NCBI GenBank assembly: GCA_002281755.1 | Contig: NCHB01000016.1 | Span: 1-37,807 of the forward strand | DNA length: 37,807 nucleotides | DNA from: Sulfurovum sp. 16-42-52 | GTDB lineage: Bacteria; Campylobacterota; Campylobacteria; Campylobacterales; Sulfurovaceae | Direction of reading: 5' to 3' | Part shown: in pieces, positions 17,649-26,492 of the stretch | How positions within the stretch are numbered: the first letter of the stretch is position 1 | Layout: every line of letters starts with the position of its first letter | Position numbers and translations under genes: made by a program | Notes under the pieces: model-generated | Databases searched by the model: none | What the model saw: only the letters and a program-made list of their open reading frames with translations | What the model was told of the DNA's origin: nothing

Positions 17649-18560
17649 ATGATACACAAAAGTATATCCCAAAGAGAAAGTATGCCTCACCTCAACACTA
17701 TGTATGCCCTATTGGCTCTGTTACTGATGTTTATGCTCGGTGCCTGTGGACAAAAACCGCACCATCACCCCAGAAAACCCAATTATGCCATCGTAAAACC
17801 CAAGGTCAAATACACGCCAAGCAAAAAAAATCTGCATAAAATGGTCAAAGATCTTCAAGGAAGCCCGTATGTATGGGCGGAAGAAGGACCGAACAACTTT
17901 GACTGTTCAGGTTACACGTACTACCTCTACGGCTCCATGGGCATAGAGATACCACGCGTTGCAAGAGAACAGGCACGATGCGGGAAAGCCATCAGCGTCA
18001 ATGAATTGGTCTATGGTGACCTCATCTTTTTTGACACTGACACAAGACCCAAAGGAAACATCACGCATGTTGGCGTCTATATGGGCAATGGCTGGTTTAC
18101 GCATGCCAGCACCAAAGATTATGAGGTCATTTACTCAAATCTAAACACAACTGCCTATTACAAACAAAGATTGCGTGTCTGCAGAAGAGTCCTGCCAAGT
18201 AGAGGAAAAGGAGGTAGCAAAGCGATCAAACCATGGAAGACACAGCAAAATGTACCTGCAACTCTGCCGCCTATCGCTCCGATAGCAAGCTCTATATCAC
18301 CTCAGAGACCTATCATACCAAGCCGTTCAGGCAATTATTTTGTGCAGGTCGGTTCATTTTCCGGGGAACCCAAAAAAGCTTTGCTTCTCAAGATTACACG
18401 GGCAGGCTATTATTACAAAATTATACGATTTCCTCAGGGTGGCAGACAAATCTCCAAATTGCTTATCGGTCCCTATAAGCAAAAAGAACAGGCTCTGCAG
18501 GTATTGCCTTCGGTTAAAGAGAACATCCAACAAGATGCATTTATCGCAGAAATCCGCTAA
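17649..18560 (+). CDS. NlpC/P60 lipoprotein with C-terminal SPOR domain
   Basis: A 303-aa paralogue of the preceding gene. The lipobox is LGAC (C33), catalytic Cys86 is in FDCSGY and His140 in ITHVGVYMG. After a Pro-rich linker (about 200-228) comes a SPOR domain (229-303, starting NYFVQVGSFSG) that binds denuded glycan at division sites, pointing to a septal hydrolase. ATG 17649 and in-frame ATG 17682 both have AAGAG-type sites; the latter gives a more usual 22-residue signal. A palindromic terminator follows. Confidence 0.9.
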   Translation: MIHKSISQRESMPHLNTMYALLALLLMFMLGACGQKPHHHPRKPNYAIVKPKVKYTPSKKNLHKMVKDLQGSPYVWAEEGPNNFDCSGYTYYLYGSMGIEIPRVAREQARCGKAISVNELVYGDLIFFDTDTRPKGNITHVGVYMGNGWFTHASTKDYEVIYSNLNTTAYYKQRLRVCRRVLPSRGKGGSKAIKPWKTQQNVPATLPPIAPIASSISPQRPIIPSRSGNYFVQVGSFSGEPKKALLLKITRAGYYYKIIRFPQGGRQISKLLIGPYKQKEQALQVLPSVKENIQQDAFIAEIR

Positions 18561-18569
18561 ATGAAATCG

Positions 18570-18596
18570 TTTTGGAAGTCAAAAAGACTTCCAAAA
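18570..18596. terminator. Bidirectional terminator hairpin
   Basis: A perfect 11-bp stem: TTTTGGAAGTC (18570-18580), loop AAAAA, GACTTCCAAAA (18586-18596). It lies between the convergent SPOR-protein gene and the hybrid-kinase gene. A-rich and T-rich flanks in the stem allow termination in both directions. Confidence 0.8.
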
Positions 18597-18599
18597 TAA

Positions 18600-20771
18600 T
18601 CAAGCAGCGCTAAGATATTTTTGTATAGATTTATTGAGTGTTTGAATTTCAAAAACATATTTTTCTTTGTAGTTTACCAATAATTCATACTTTTTGTAAA
18701 GAATCTGCTGTAAAATTTCGCTAATAAGCACGTGCATATCTTTTGCACCTATCGTAGCAGTCAGACCACGCATATCTACGCACAGCATTCTTACCTGCTC
18801 GTATCGGTGTTCACGCACCAATTTTTCAAAAATGGCATCACTCTGTCCATACGCTTCCATGAACTCTTTAAGCACCTCCATATAAAGCGCCTCACTGTTG
18901 TTGGAATGTTTAATACCGTCTTCAATATTGATACCTGTATAGCTAATCTTTTCTGTGGGCTGGGCTTCTTTTTCTTGTACTTTCACAACAGGCGTATCTA
19001 AAAGGTAGGTAGATAGCGCCGTGTACAGTTTGCCAACATTCAGTGGCTTTGCCAAGAATGCATTGATACCGCTATTGAACATTTTTTGTATTTCACTGTC
19101 CAGAACCAAGGCGGTAAAGGCAACAATAGGAAGAGCGTCAAACTTACTGTCAAGACGAATCATCTGCGTAGCTGTATATCCATCCATGATAGGCATGTTG
19201 ATGTCCATCAGTACCAGATCAAAGACGACTTTACCGCTTTTAACAATATTGACAGCTTCTTGTCCATTGCTGGCGATGCTAATATTGACGCCTGAAAGAT
19301 GAAAAAGGTTGATAAGCACTTTTTGATTAATAATATTGTCTTCGACAATCAAAATATGTTTCCCAGCAAAATCTTTGAATGAGTTTTGCGTGACACCTTT
19401 CGTCTCTACGATATGTGTTTTATGGGTCTGAACACGTTTAGCTACCTCTTTTTTCTCTTCAGGCACATATACAGAACTCTTAATATCGTACATATTGACA
19501 ATCATTTCAAACACACGCTCTTGGTTAAGCGGTTTAAAGAGATACACGTCAATCACTTCATTGACAAAGCTCTTTTTGGATGACTGAAGCAAAGAATTGA
19601 GTGCGATTACCTTGAGATCTTTGCCAAGTTTTATTTTGCTAAAGTATTCAACCAATCTAGGAGTAAAAAGACTCTCGTTCAAAACTACAATATCATAAGG
19701 TGTCAAATTGGGAATATTTTTACCAAACTCTTCTTTTGAGAGTACTTTGACTTCATGTCTAAAATAGGCGAACATTTTTTTAATCGCCAAAGCTGAATTG
19801 TAATTGTTGTCAACAATAAGCACTTTTTTCTCAACCAGTATCTTATCAGGCAATCGATACATTCTTAAATTGGCTTTTTCGACCACATCAAATGGCAAAG
19901 AGAGTGTATAGGTGCTTCCTCTGCCGACTGTACTCTGCACAGAAAGCTCTCCACTCATCATACCCAGCAATTCATTGGCGACAAAAAGACCCAATCCTAC
20001 ATACACACCTGATTTTTCATCATAGTAGGGAATAAACAGATTATTTAAAGCTTCAGCATCAAGACCTGCACTCATATCAACAAACTGAAACTGCAGTTCA
20101 CCACCCGCTTCAAAAGTATCAAACATCGATATCTCAAGCTTCACCTCATCCAAGTTTGGCTGGTTCATAATATGACCCAAAATACTGTTCAAGATTTGTC
20201 CTAGATGAAGTGAATCTCCGATGAGACGTCGTGGTATATTTTTATCAATATCAAAAATGAGTTCAACATGACTTCCTGAAAACTCTGAGCAGATAGAACC
20301 CGATAGTTCATTGAGCACGTTATTGATATTGAACTCTTCATTGATAATCTCAATTTTTCTTGATTTCAGTCTCAAAAAATCAATCAGATCGTTCGTAACA
20401 TCAAGCAGTCTATGTTCAACATTGACTAAGATTTCTCCGCCATATTTGAGTGATGATGTCACATTATTTGGGTTATTTTGGACTTTTTCTATGGCAAGTT
20501 TTGCCATATTGTGGATATTTTCACTCATGTTTGTGAGTAAAATATTTTGATTTTTTTCCATCTGAAGCTGCTTGTCTAGCATGGTTTGATGCATGAGCTG
20601 CATCTTATGGGTCTGCTGCGAAGAGATAAATAAGATAGCCACACCAACTGCACCCAATGCAAACAGTGCAACCCATATCCAAAATGTTTCTACACTGGCT
20701 CCATCACCTGCCTGCGCAAACGTCATCATACTTAAACCTGATGTGACTATACCGCCCTTATTCATGTTCAT
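18600..20771 (-). CDS. Degenerate hybrid histidine-kinase-like signalling protein
   Basis: A 723-aa protein with one membrane helix (about 28-50), a kinase-like core (about 70-295), two receivers (316-425 and 471-585) and an HPt-like end (about 610-700). Key residues are missing. The H-box reads NMSENIHNM, with Glu84 where His is expected. The N-box reads ILNSILGH instead of NAIK, and G1 is altered (DMSAGLD), while G2 (GLGL, 259-262) persists. Receiver 1 has Asn365 instead of the phospho-Asp (VVLNESLF). The HPt motif is CVDMRG, with Val665 in the His place. Only receiver 2 is complete (D478, D523, T553, K575). It probably acts as a non-catalytic scaffold or a receiver phosphorylated by another kinase. 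It is monocistronic. Confidence 0.85.
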   Translation of the reverse strand: MNMNKGGIVTSGLSMMTFAQAGDGASVETFWIWVALFALGAVGVAILFISSQQTHKMQLMHQTMLDKQLQMEKNQNILLTNMSENIHNMAKLAIEKVQNNPNNVTSSLKYGGEILVNVEHRLLDVTNDLIDFLRLKSRKIEIINEEFNINNVLNELSGSICSEFSGSHVELIFDIDKNIPRRLIGDSLHLGQILNSILGHIMNQPNLDEVKLEISMFDTFEAGGELQFQFVDMSAGLDAEALNNLFIPYYDEKSGVYVGLGLFVANELLGMMSGELSVQSTVGRGSTYTLSLPFDVVEKANLRMYRLPDKILVEKKVLIVDNNYNSALAIKKMFAYFRHEVKVLSKEEFGKNIPNLTPYDIVVLNESLFTPRLVEYFSKIKLGKDLKVIALNSLLQSSKKSFVNEVIDVYLFKPLNQERVFEMIVNMYDIKSSVYVPEEKKEVAKRVQTHKTHIVETKGVTQNSFKDFAGKHILIVEDNIINQKVLINLFHLSGVNISIASNGQEAVNIVKSGKVVFDLVLMDINMPIMDGYTATQMIRLDSKFDALPIVAFTALVLDSEIQKMFNSGINAFLAKPLNVGKLYTALSTYLLDTPVVKVQEKEAQPTEKISYTGINIEDGIKHSNNSEALYMEVLKEFMEAYGQSDAIFEKLVREHRYEQVRMLCVDMRGLTATIGAKDMHVLISEILQQILYKKYELLVNYKEKYVFEIQTLNKSIQKYLSAA

Positions 20772-20923
20772 CTTTGTACCCTTGTTTATTTAGTTTTACA
20801 CGCTTCTTCACTTTTTTTCATCTCTTATTCTAGCAAAGCATTTTATATTTTTACTTATTTTGAGGAATAAAATTATAAAGTATTATAAATTTTTTTATAT
20901 TAGAACACCCCCATCGATTCAAT

Positions 20924-20942
20924 TGTGGTACAGCCTACCACA
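20924..20942. promoter_or_regulatory. Palindrome upstream of ruvX
   Basis: Arms TGTGGTA (20924-20930) and TACCACA (20936-20942) with a CAGCC spacer, between the divergent hybrid-kinase and ruvX genes. It is about 24 bp upstream of the ruvX -10 box, so it could be an operator or a hairpin. Its regulator is unknown. Confidence 0.4.
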
Positions 20943-20965
20943 CTGAAAGAAAAAGCCTATTTGGC

Positions 20966-20971
20966 TATAAT
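20966..20971 (+). promoter_or_regulatory. -10 box immediately before ruvX
   Basis: TATAAT ends only five bases before the ruvX ATG (20977), so transcription would start at or next to the start codon and there is no Shine-Dalgarno. This implies a leaderless mRNA if the box is used. Confidence 0.5.
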
Positions 20972-20976
20972 TTTGC

Positions 20977-21369
20977 ATGAAATTAGCCAGTATAGATGTA
21001 GGACTCAAACGTATCGGTGTGGCTCTCTGCCTTGATGGGAAGATTGTTATGCCCCAAAATGCCATCCTGCGCAAAAACCGCAATCAGGCTGCAAGGGATA
21101 TCAATCTATTTCTCAAAGAATGGCAGATAGAACAACTGGTTGTTGGGCTGCCAAAAGATGCAGATAACTCTGAAGAGATGCAAAGACGCATTGAACATTT
21201 TGTCGCCTTGCTTAACCTCTCTATACCCGTAGTCTATCAAGATGAACAAAGCTCAAGCCTTGAGGCAAAAGAACTGACCCAAGGTCAGTTTAGACATACA
21301 AAAGATGGAAGAGTTGATTCTGTCGCTGCTAAGATTATCTTAGAACGTTACCTTCAGACTGTTTTATAG
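20977..21369 (+). CDS. ruvX: Holliday junction resolvase-like YqgF/RuvX
   Basis: A 130-aa RNase H-fold protein. Catalytic acidic residues are visible: Asp7 in ASIDVGLKRIGVAL, Glu in YQDEQSSSLEAKE and the Asp of GRVDSVAA. VVGLPKDAD is the family core. The family processes pre-16S rRNA and is predicted to act on Holliday junctions. The start must be ATG 20977, because the conserved D-x-G strand begins at once. It overlaps the convergent nagZ by 6 bp. Confidence 0.92.
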   Translation: MKLASIDVGLKRIGVALCLDGKIVMPQNAILRKNRNQAARDINLFLKEWQIEQLVVGLPKDADNSEEMQRRIEHFVALLNLSIPVVYQDEQSSSLEAKELTQGQFRHTKDGRVDSVAAKIILERYLQTVL

Positions 21370-22452
21370 TTTTTGTTTTAAAACAGTGATACGTCTGTTT
21401 GATGCTTCAATACTCGACATCTTCACTTCACCTGATCTGACAAGTAAGGCAATGGTATCTACGAGTGTTTTGACAGACACTACCTGACTAGGATCCAGCT
21501 GATTGCCTACAAGCAAGATATCATCCCCTGCGTTAATAGCAAGTTTGAGTGTATTTCGCAAACCATACTTTTGAGAAATCGCTCCCATTTGTAAATCATC
21601 GGTTATCACTACTCCCTCATAGCCAAGTTGTGAACGCAACACATCCGTGATGGTTTTATGGGAAAGACTTGCCGGGTACTCTGCATCAAAATTTTGGTTA
21701 AAGACATGGGCAACCATCACGGTATCTGCAACGTCTTTTAAAAGTCGGTAAGGTTCCATTTCACTTTTTTGATACAGTTTTGTCACATCCACAAAACCCT
21801 TATGAGTATCGCCCACCGACGAGCCATGCCCCGGAAAGTGTTTGATTGAAGTTAAGACATGATTGTCATGCATCGCTTTGATAAAAACACGTGCGTAGTT
21901 CGCCACCGTTTTAGGGTCTTTGCCAAATGAGCGACCCAAACTATGTATGACATGATTACGTGCATTGATATCAAGATCCACGACGGGTGCTAGATTATAG
22001 TTGATACCGACACTCTGTAGTTCTTTACTCATGTGAGTGTAGGTTTGGGTTATCGCTTGTTTATCCATCTTAACAAGCTCTGAAGCCTGAGGAAACTGAC
22101 CATAAAAGCCATAGATACGCTTGAGCCGCTGTACCCTACCCCCTTCCTGATCCACGGCAATCAGTAACTTACCATCACGACTACACGCTTGCAGTTCTTG
22201 TGTTAAGCGCGCTAATTGTTCTTTGGAAGCGATATTTTTCGGTTTCGTTTTATCCACAGGGTTGTAGTCAAACAAAATGACGCCACCCAAATCATAACGT
22301 TTGATATCTTTACAAATCTGGCTCTCTTTAGGCGCATGGGTTCCATGAAATCCCACCATCAGCATTGGACCGATTTTCTTCTCAAGCACAGCTTCTTGTG
22401 CATAGATATTTGCGCACAGAATGACCATCGAGGCTAAAACTTTTTTCACCAC
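21364..22452 (-). CDS. nagZ: Beta-N-acetylhexosaminidase (glycoside hydrolase family 3)
   Basis: A 362-aa protein with an N-terminal signal peptide (MVKKVLASMVILCANIYAQ), so it is periplasmic or envelope-bound, unlike cytoplasmic E. coli NagZ. The GH3 motif KHFPGHGSSVGDTH carries the catalytic His/Asp loop, and VITDDLQMGA contains the nucleophile Asp; AVDQEGGRVQRL is also typical. It releases N-acetylglucosamine from muropeptides during wall recycling. The start codon is GTG at 22452, next to AAAGGA. Confidence 0.9.
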   Translation of the reverse strand: MVKKVLASMVILCANIYAQEAVLEKKIGPMLMVGFHGTHAPKESQICKDIKRYDLGGVILFDYNPVDKTKPKNIASKEQLARLTQELQACSRDGKLLIAVDQEGGRVQRLKRIYGFYGQFPQASELVKMDKQAITQTYTHMSKELQSVGINYNLAPVVDLDINARNHVIHSLGRSFGKDPKTVANYARVFIKAMHDNHVLTSIKHFPGHGSSVGDTHKGFVDVTKLYQKSEMEPYRLLKDVADTVMVAHVFNQNFDAEYPASLSHKTITDVLRSQLGYEGVVITDDLQMGAISQKYGLRNTLKLAINAGDDILLVGNQLDPSQVVSVKTLVDTIALLVRSGEVKMSSIEASNRRITVLKQKL

Positions 22453-22488
22453 ATCCTATCCTTTAAAAAACTTCTCTTGTGAGCGTGT

Positions 22489-22494
22489 ATTATA
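22489..22494 (-). promoter_or_regulatory. -10 box for nagZ
   Basis: TATAAT on the minus strand about 36 bp upstream of the nagZ start, giving a roughly 30-nt leader. The inverted-repeat element at 22548-22644 lies upstream of it. Confidence 0.5.
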
Positions 22495-22547
22495 GTGTAA
22501 CTCTTTTCATTTGCATACGGTTTACCTTCAAGGACTATACTTCTTTC

Positions 22548-22644
22548 ATAAGAGCATCAGTTCATATAAACCTTGTCTCCCTTAATTTTTAGGTTTATTG
22601 TTCATCATTTCCCTCCTCCCTTTTTAGATTTATGATGCTCTTAT
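22548..22644. repeat. 97-bp inverted-repeat element with mini-ORF
   Basis: It is bounded by perfect 12-bp arms ATAAGAGCATCA (22548-22559) and TGATGCTCTTAT (22633-22644). Inside is a second 8-bp pair, ATAAACCT (22566-22573) and AGGTTTAT (22591-22598). On the minus strand a strong GGGAGGAGGG site (22620-22611) precedes an eight-codon frame MMNNKPKN ending at 22582. It could be a structured small RNA, a leader peptide or a tiny MITE-like element. Confidence 0.55.
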
Positions 22645-22680
22645 AAAAATCTTCACTTTTTTAGCCCTCCACTACACGTT

Positions 22681-22705
22681 TTATACACCTTGCATAGTGT
22701 ATAAT
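22681..22705 (+). promoter_or_regulatory. Promoter and overlapping palindrome for the TlpA-like gene
   Basis: TATAAT at 22700-22705 is a -10 box 28 bp before the ATG. It is overlapped by a perfect inverted repeat TTATACAC (22681-22688) / GTGTATAA (22697-22704). A repressor bound there would block RNA polymerase; its identity is unknown. Confidence 0.5.
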
Positions 22706-22733
22706 TGAACAAATTACATACAAAGGTTTATTG

Positions 22734-23309
22734 ATGAAAAAAATAATGACGGCTCTTGTGCTATTTTCCTTCTTGGCTTCTGCACAGGCAGCCCAGAGCA
22801 CAAGCCCTTCAATGCAAATGACAATGACTGACATTAATGGACTCAGCTATGATGTCACGGGTACAGAACAGGGACTTAAGATCAAAGGACTCGAAGGCAA
22901 AATCGTCTTTTTGGAATTTTTCGGTCATAAATGTCCTCCCTGTTTGGCTTCGATCCCACATCTTATAAGCCTGCAGAACAAATACAAAGACAAACTTGCT
23001 ATTGTAGCCATAGAGGTACAAGGCTTGAACACTGCCGAGGTAACTGCTTTTGTGAAAGAAAAAGGGATAAACTACATCGCTGTATCTGAAGAGAAAGCCG
23101 GTGAGCTTGTAGATTATATCTCCCAAAGAGCCCAATGGAACGGAAGTATTCCTTTCCTAGTTGCACTGGATACCAAAGGTGATGTGCAGTTTGTTCAAGT
23201 AGGTATGCTTCCGGAGTCTTCTTTGGAAGAGCTCATTGCACAACTCTCTAAACTGGATGAAAAAGCCGTTCCAACAGCCACTTCTACAGAAACAAATACT
23301 TCAAAATAA
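22734..23309 (+). CDS. TlpA/ResA-like periplasmic thioredoxin-fold protein
   Basis: A 191-aa exported protein with a signal peptide (MKKIMTALVLFSFLASAQA). The thioredoxin fold carries the redox motif C67-P-P-C70 (FFGHKCPPC), then VAIEVQG and a cis-Pro loop, GSIPFLVALD. Members reduce disulfides of periplasmic substrates such as apocytochrome c or cope with oxidative stress; the target is unknown here. The start is ATG 22734 with AAAGG upstream rather than the preceding TTG. It is convergent with dprA, 5 bp apart. Confidence 0.88.
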   Translation: MKKIMTALVLFSFLASAQAAQSTSPSMQMTMTDINGLSYDVTGTEQGLKIKGLEGKIVFLEFFGHKCPPCLASIPHLISLQNKYKDKLAIVAIEVQGLNTAEVTAFVKEKGINYIAVSEEKAGELVDYISQRAQWNGSIPFLVALDTKGDVQFVQVGMLPESSLEELIAQLSKLDEKAVPTATSTETNTSK

Positions 23310-23314
23310 GCGCT

Positions 23315-24091
23315 TTAGGCAAGTCTCACGATACCGTTTTGTATCGTGACGATACCTTCAAGCTCTGCCTCATAGACTCTGTCTCCAAACTGAGCCAAAG
23401 TTTCATCAAAAGTAGGCGCACCCTGACAAAAGTAAAAAAAATCATCTTTTTGGACACACTCATCCACTGCAGTGCCAAACTGTGAGGCAAATGTTTCGAT
23501 GTCGTAGATAGGGGTTGCCTGATAGGACTGAAGCAAGGTATTGGTACCCGAACTCTCACCAAGTCTATGAGGCAGAACAAATATCTTTTTACCCATCGCC
23601 AAAGCATACTCCGCTGAGCGCATCGAACCGCTATCAAGCCCAGCCTCGGTGATGACAAGCATCTCACCCAGTGCCACCACCAACTCATTTCGCACCACAA
23701 AACTCCATCCTGTAGCCTTAAAACCCTCTTCAAACTGACTGAGTACCAAACCTTTCTTTTCTATTGCTTCAATCATATTTTTATTTATAGCGGGGTAACG
23801 GATATCTACGCCGTTGGCGACTACGGCTATGGTGTTATCCTCGCCTGCACCCGTATGCGCGATGGCATCTACCCCCATGGCTGCACCACTAACAACACAC
23901 ACCCCTCGTTTAGCCAAAGCCTTTGCAAGCATGTGTGTAAAGTGTCGTGTATAGGCTGAGGGTTTTCTGGTTCCGACTATGGATACTTTGGGTCTGTCTA
24001 ACAAAGTCACATCACCCTTATAAAAGAGTGAAGAAGGATATTTTTTCATCTTCTCCAAAAAAGGAAAATGCTGTGTAAGTTGCTGGCTCAT
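23315..24091 (-). CDS. dprA: DNA-processing protein DprA
   Basis: A 258-aa protein that binds incoming single-stranded DNA and loads RecA in natural transformation. The Rossmann-like core is clear: VSIVGTRKPSAYT, VVSGAAMGVDAIAH, VVANGVDIRYP, EAGLDSGSM and KIFVLPHRLGESSGTN. It lacks the N-terminal SAM domain and C-terminal winged-helix extension, as in Helicobacter. The start is ATG 24091 with AAAAGG upstream; upstream in-frame Mets lie in unrelated sequence. Confidence 0.93.
   Translation of the reverse strand: MSQQLTQHFPFLEKMKKYPSSLFYKGDVTLLDRPKVSIVGTRKPSAYTRHFTHMLAKALAKRGVCVVSGAAMGVDAIAHTGAGEDNTIAVVANGVDIRYPAINKNMIEAIEKKGLVLSQFEEGFKATGWSFVVRNELVVALGEMLVITEAGLDSGSMRSAEYALAMGKKIFVLPHRLGESSGTNTLLQSYQATPIYDIETFASQFGTAVDECVQKDDFFYFCQGAPTFDETLAQFGDRVYEAELEGIVTIQNGIVRLA
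23327..23348. terminator. Hairpin inside the dprA 3' end
   Basis: CACGATAC (23327-23334), loop CGTTTT, GTATCGTG (23341-23348). It is part of dprA codons but lies 18 bp beyond the stop of the convergent TlpA-like gene, so it could end that transcript. There is no T-run, so this is tentative. Confidence 0.35.
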
Positions 24092-24166
24092 CTTATGCCT
24101 TTTTGTTAAGCATAGCATACGCAAGCACATCTTTGAAAAAATATTTCAAATTGTCATATCTCGACC

Positions 24167-25237
24167 TTAGTTATGTTTTTTGTAGATAGAATCGATATAC
24201 ACCACTTCCACTTCATCCAATAAACCTTTGGTATCCGAAAGTGCTCTCATTGTTACGTCATAAGGGTGCCCTATGGCAATGGCATAGCCGTTTTTTTTCG
24301 CTTCATTAACGGCTTGTTTGAGCTGTGCGTGAATGGCAGGAATACTTTTCTTGTTATCTAAAAATACATCTCTAGCAACATACACATCACCAAATTCATG
24401 CGCTATCTTCTGCACCGTTGTTTTGGCTGCTGTGCGACTATCGACAAAGACAAAACCTTCATTTCGTAATGCCCCATAGAGTCTCTTCATAGCAGGCTCA
24501 TTTTTAGTAAAGACTGAGCCTGTATGGTTGTTCACATACCGTGCCGTGGGAAAAAGTTTTCGAAGTTCTTTCGCTCTAGCAGACATAGTTTCCTCAGAGT
24601 CACTGACCCTTAGTGTACCTGATTGCTTATCATACACTTTGCCTGATTCCATAGGAAGGTGTATCATGTAGTGCTGCAAGCCTTTTGCCAAAAGATGATT
24701 TGATTTTGAAAGTGCATAAGGAGGAAAGAGCGAGGGTGTAACCTTGATGGGCAATGCTTTTATGGCAGCTAACTGCTTTGGACTTGTTACATCATCGATG
24801 ATGATGACCAATTTTGGTTTAGCCCCTCTATACGCCAATTGTGCAGGATTGGCATTTTTGACTTTAGCAGATACGACTTTGTTTTGCGTATCCACAGGAG
24901 CAATTTTCACACTTGCGTTATCCTCTGGTTTTATGTCTGCCTGTTTTGTAACCGCACTTTCTTTAGGTATTTCCTGTTTTAAAGGTGCAGGCTTGGAGAG
25001 ATTGGCTTCATCCTTTTGTGTCACGGTAAGCAGGGGTGCCGAAACAAATTTTTGTTTTACTGAATCACCTGCCGTACTCAGAGCAGAGTCATTTTTGCCT
25101 AAACTATACCCCAAAGCCACCAAGAAAACCATCAAACAAACACCTAAAAAAACAGTGATATGTTTCTTGAGATTTGCTGATTGGGTCGTATTTTTACGTC
25201 TGTTGGTTTGCGGGGGTCTTTTTTGTTGTGTTGCCAT
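24167..25237 (-). CDS. Divergent polysaccharide deacetylase family protein
   Basis: A 356-aa protein with a basic N-terminus, one membrane helix (about residues 27-47) and a Lys/Pro/Ala linker to about residue 135. A YibQ-type divergent polysaccharide deacetylase domain follows: LVIIIDDV, HLPMES, NNHTGS, FVDSRT and AIGHPY. The conserved Asp/His residues imply a metal-dependent amidase fold, but the substrate is unknown; homologues sit beside envelope and peptidase genes. The start is ATG 25237, preceded by a TATAAT -10 box at 25272-25267. Confidence 0.85.
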   Translation of the reverse strand: MATQQKRPPQTNRRKNTTQSANLKKHITVFLGVCLMVFLVALGYSLGKNDSALSTAGDSVKQKFVSAPLLTVTQKDEANLSKPAPLKQEIPKESAVTKQADIKPEDNASVKIAPVDTQNKVVSAKVKNANPAQLAYRGAKPKLVIIIDDVTSPKQLAAIKALPIKVTPSLFPPYALSKSNHLLAKGLQHYMIHLPMESGKVYDKQSGTLRVSDSEETMSARAKELRKLFPTARYVNNHTGSVFTKNEPAMKRLYGALRNEGFVFVDSRTAAKTTVQKIAHEFGDVYVARDVFLDNKKSIPAIHAQLKQAVNEAKKNGYAIAIGHPYDVTMRALSDTKGLLDEVEVVYIDSIYKKHN

Positions 25238-25266
25238 ATCTATCACTGTGAATTAAATTTTGGAAG

Positions 25267-25272
25267 ATTATA
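25267..25272 (-). promoter_or_regulatory. -10 box for the polysaccharide deacetylase gene
   Basis: TATAAT on the minus strand 29 bp upstream of the ATG at 25237. No -35 motif is evident. Confidence 0.4.
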
Positions 25273-25343
25273 ACTAAAAGTTTGAATAGTTGCAGAAGAG
25301 TACCTGCCCGCATCCAAAAGATACAGACAAGCATAAAAGAAGA

Positions 25344-26372
<1,029 letters not shown>

Positions 26373-26400
26373 TTATCCTTCATGTATGAAAATTTTGGCG

Positions 26401-26406
26401 ATTATA
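26401..26406 (-). promoter_or_regulatory. -10 box for ilvC
   Basis: TATAAT on the minus strand 31 bp upstream of the ilvC ATG. No riboswitch- or attenuator-like structure fits in the short leader. Confidence 0.45.
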
Positions 26407-26457
26407 TCCAAATAAAACTTATGTGTTTAAATCCTGTCCCAAACAAAACACTTATGG

Positions 26458-26463
26458 TATAAT
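26458..26463 (+). promoter_or_regulatory. -10 box for nfeD-SPFH operon
   Basis: TATAAT 29 bp before the nfeD TTG start, back to back with the ilvC promoter. Confidence 0.45.
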
Positions 26464-26492
26464 AAATTTTAAACCTTTTTAAAGGAGTAACG

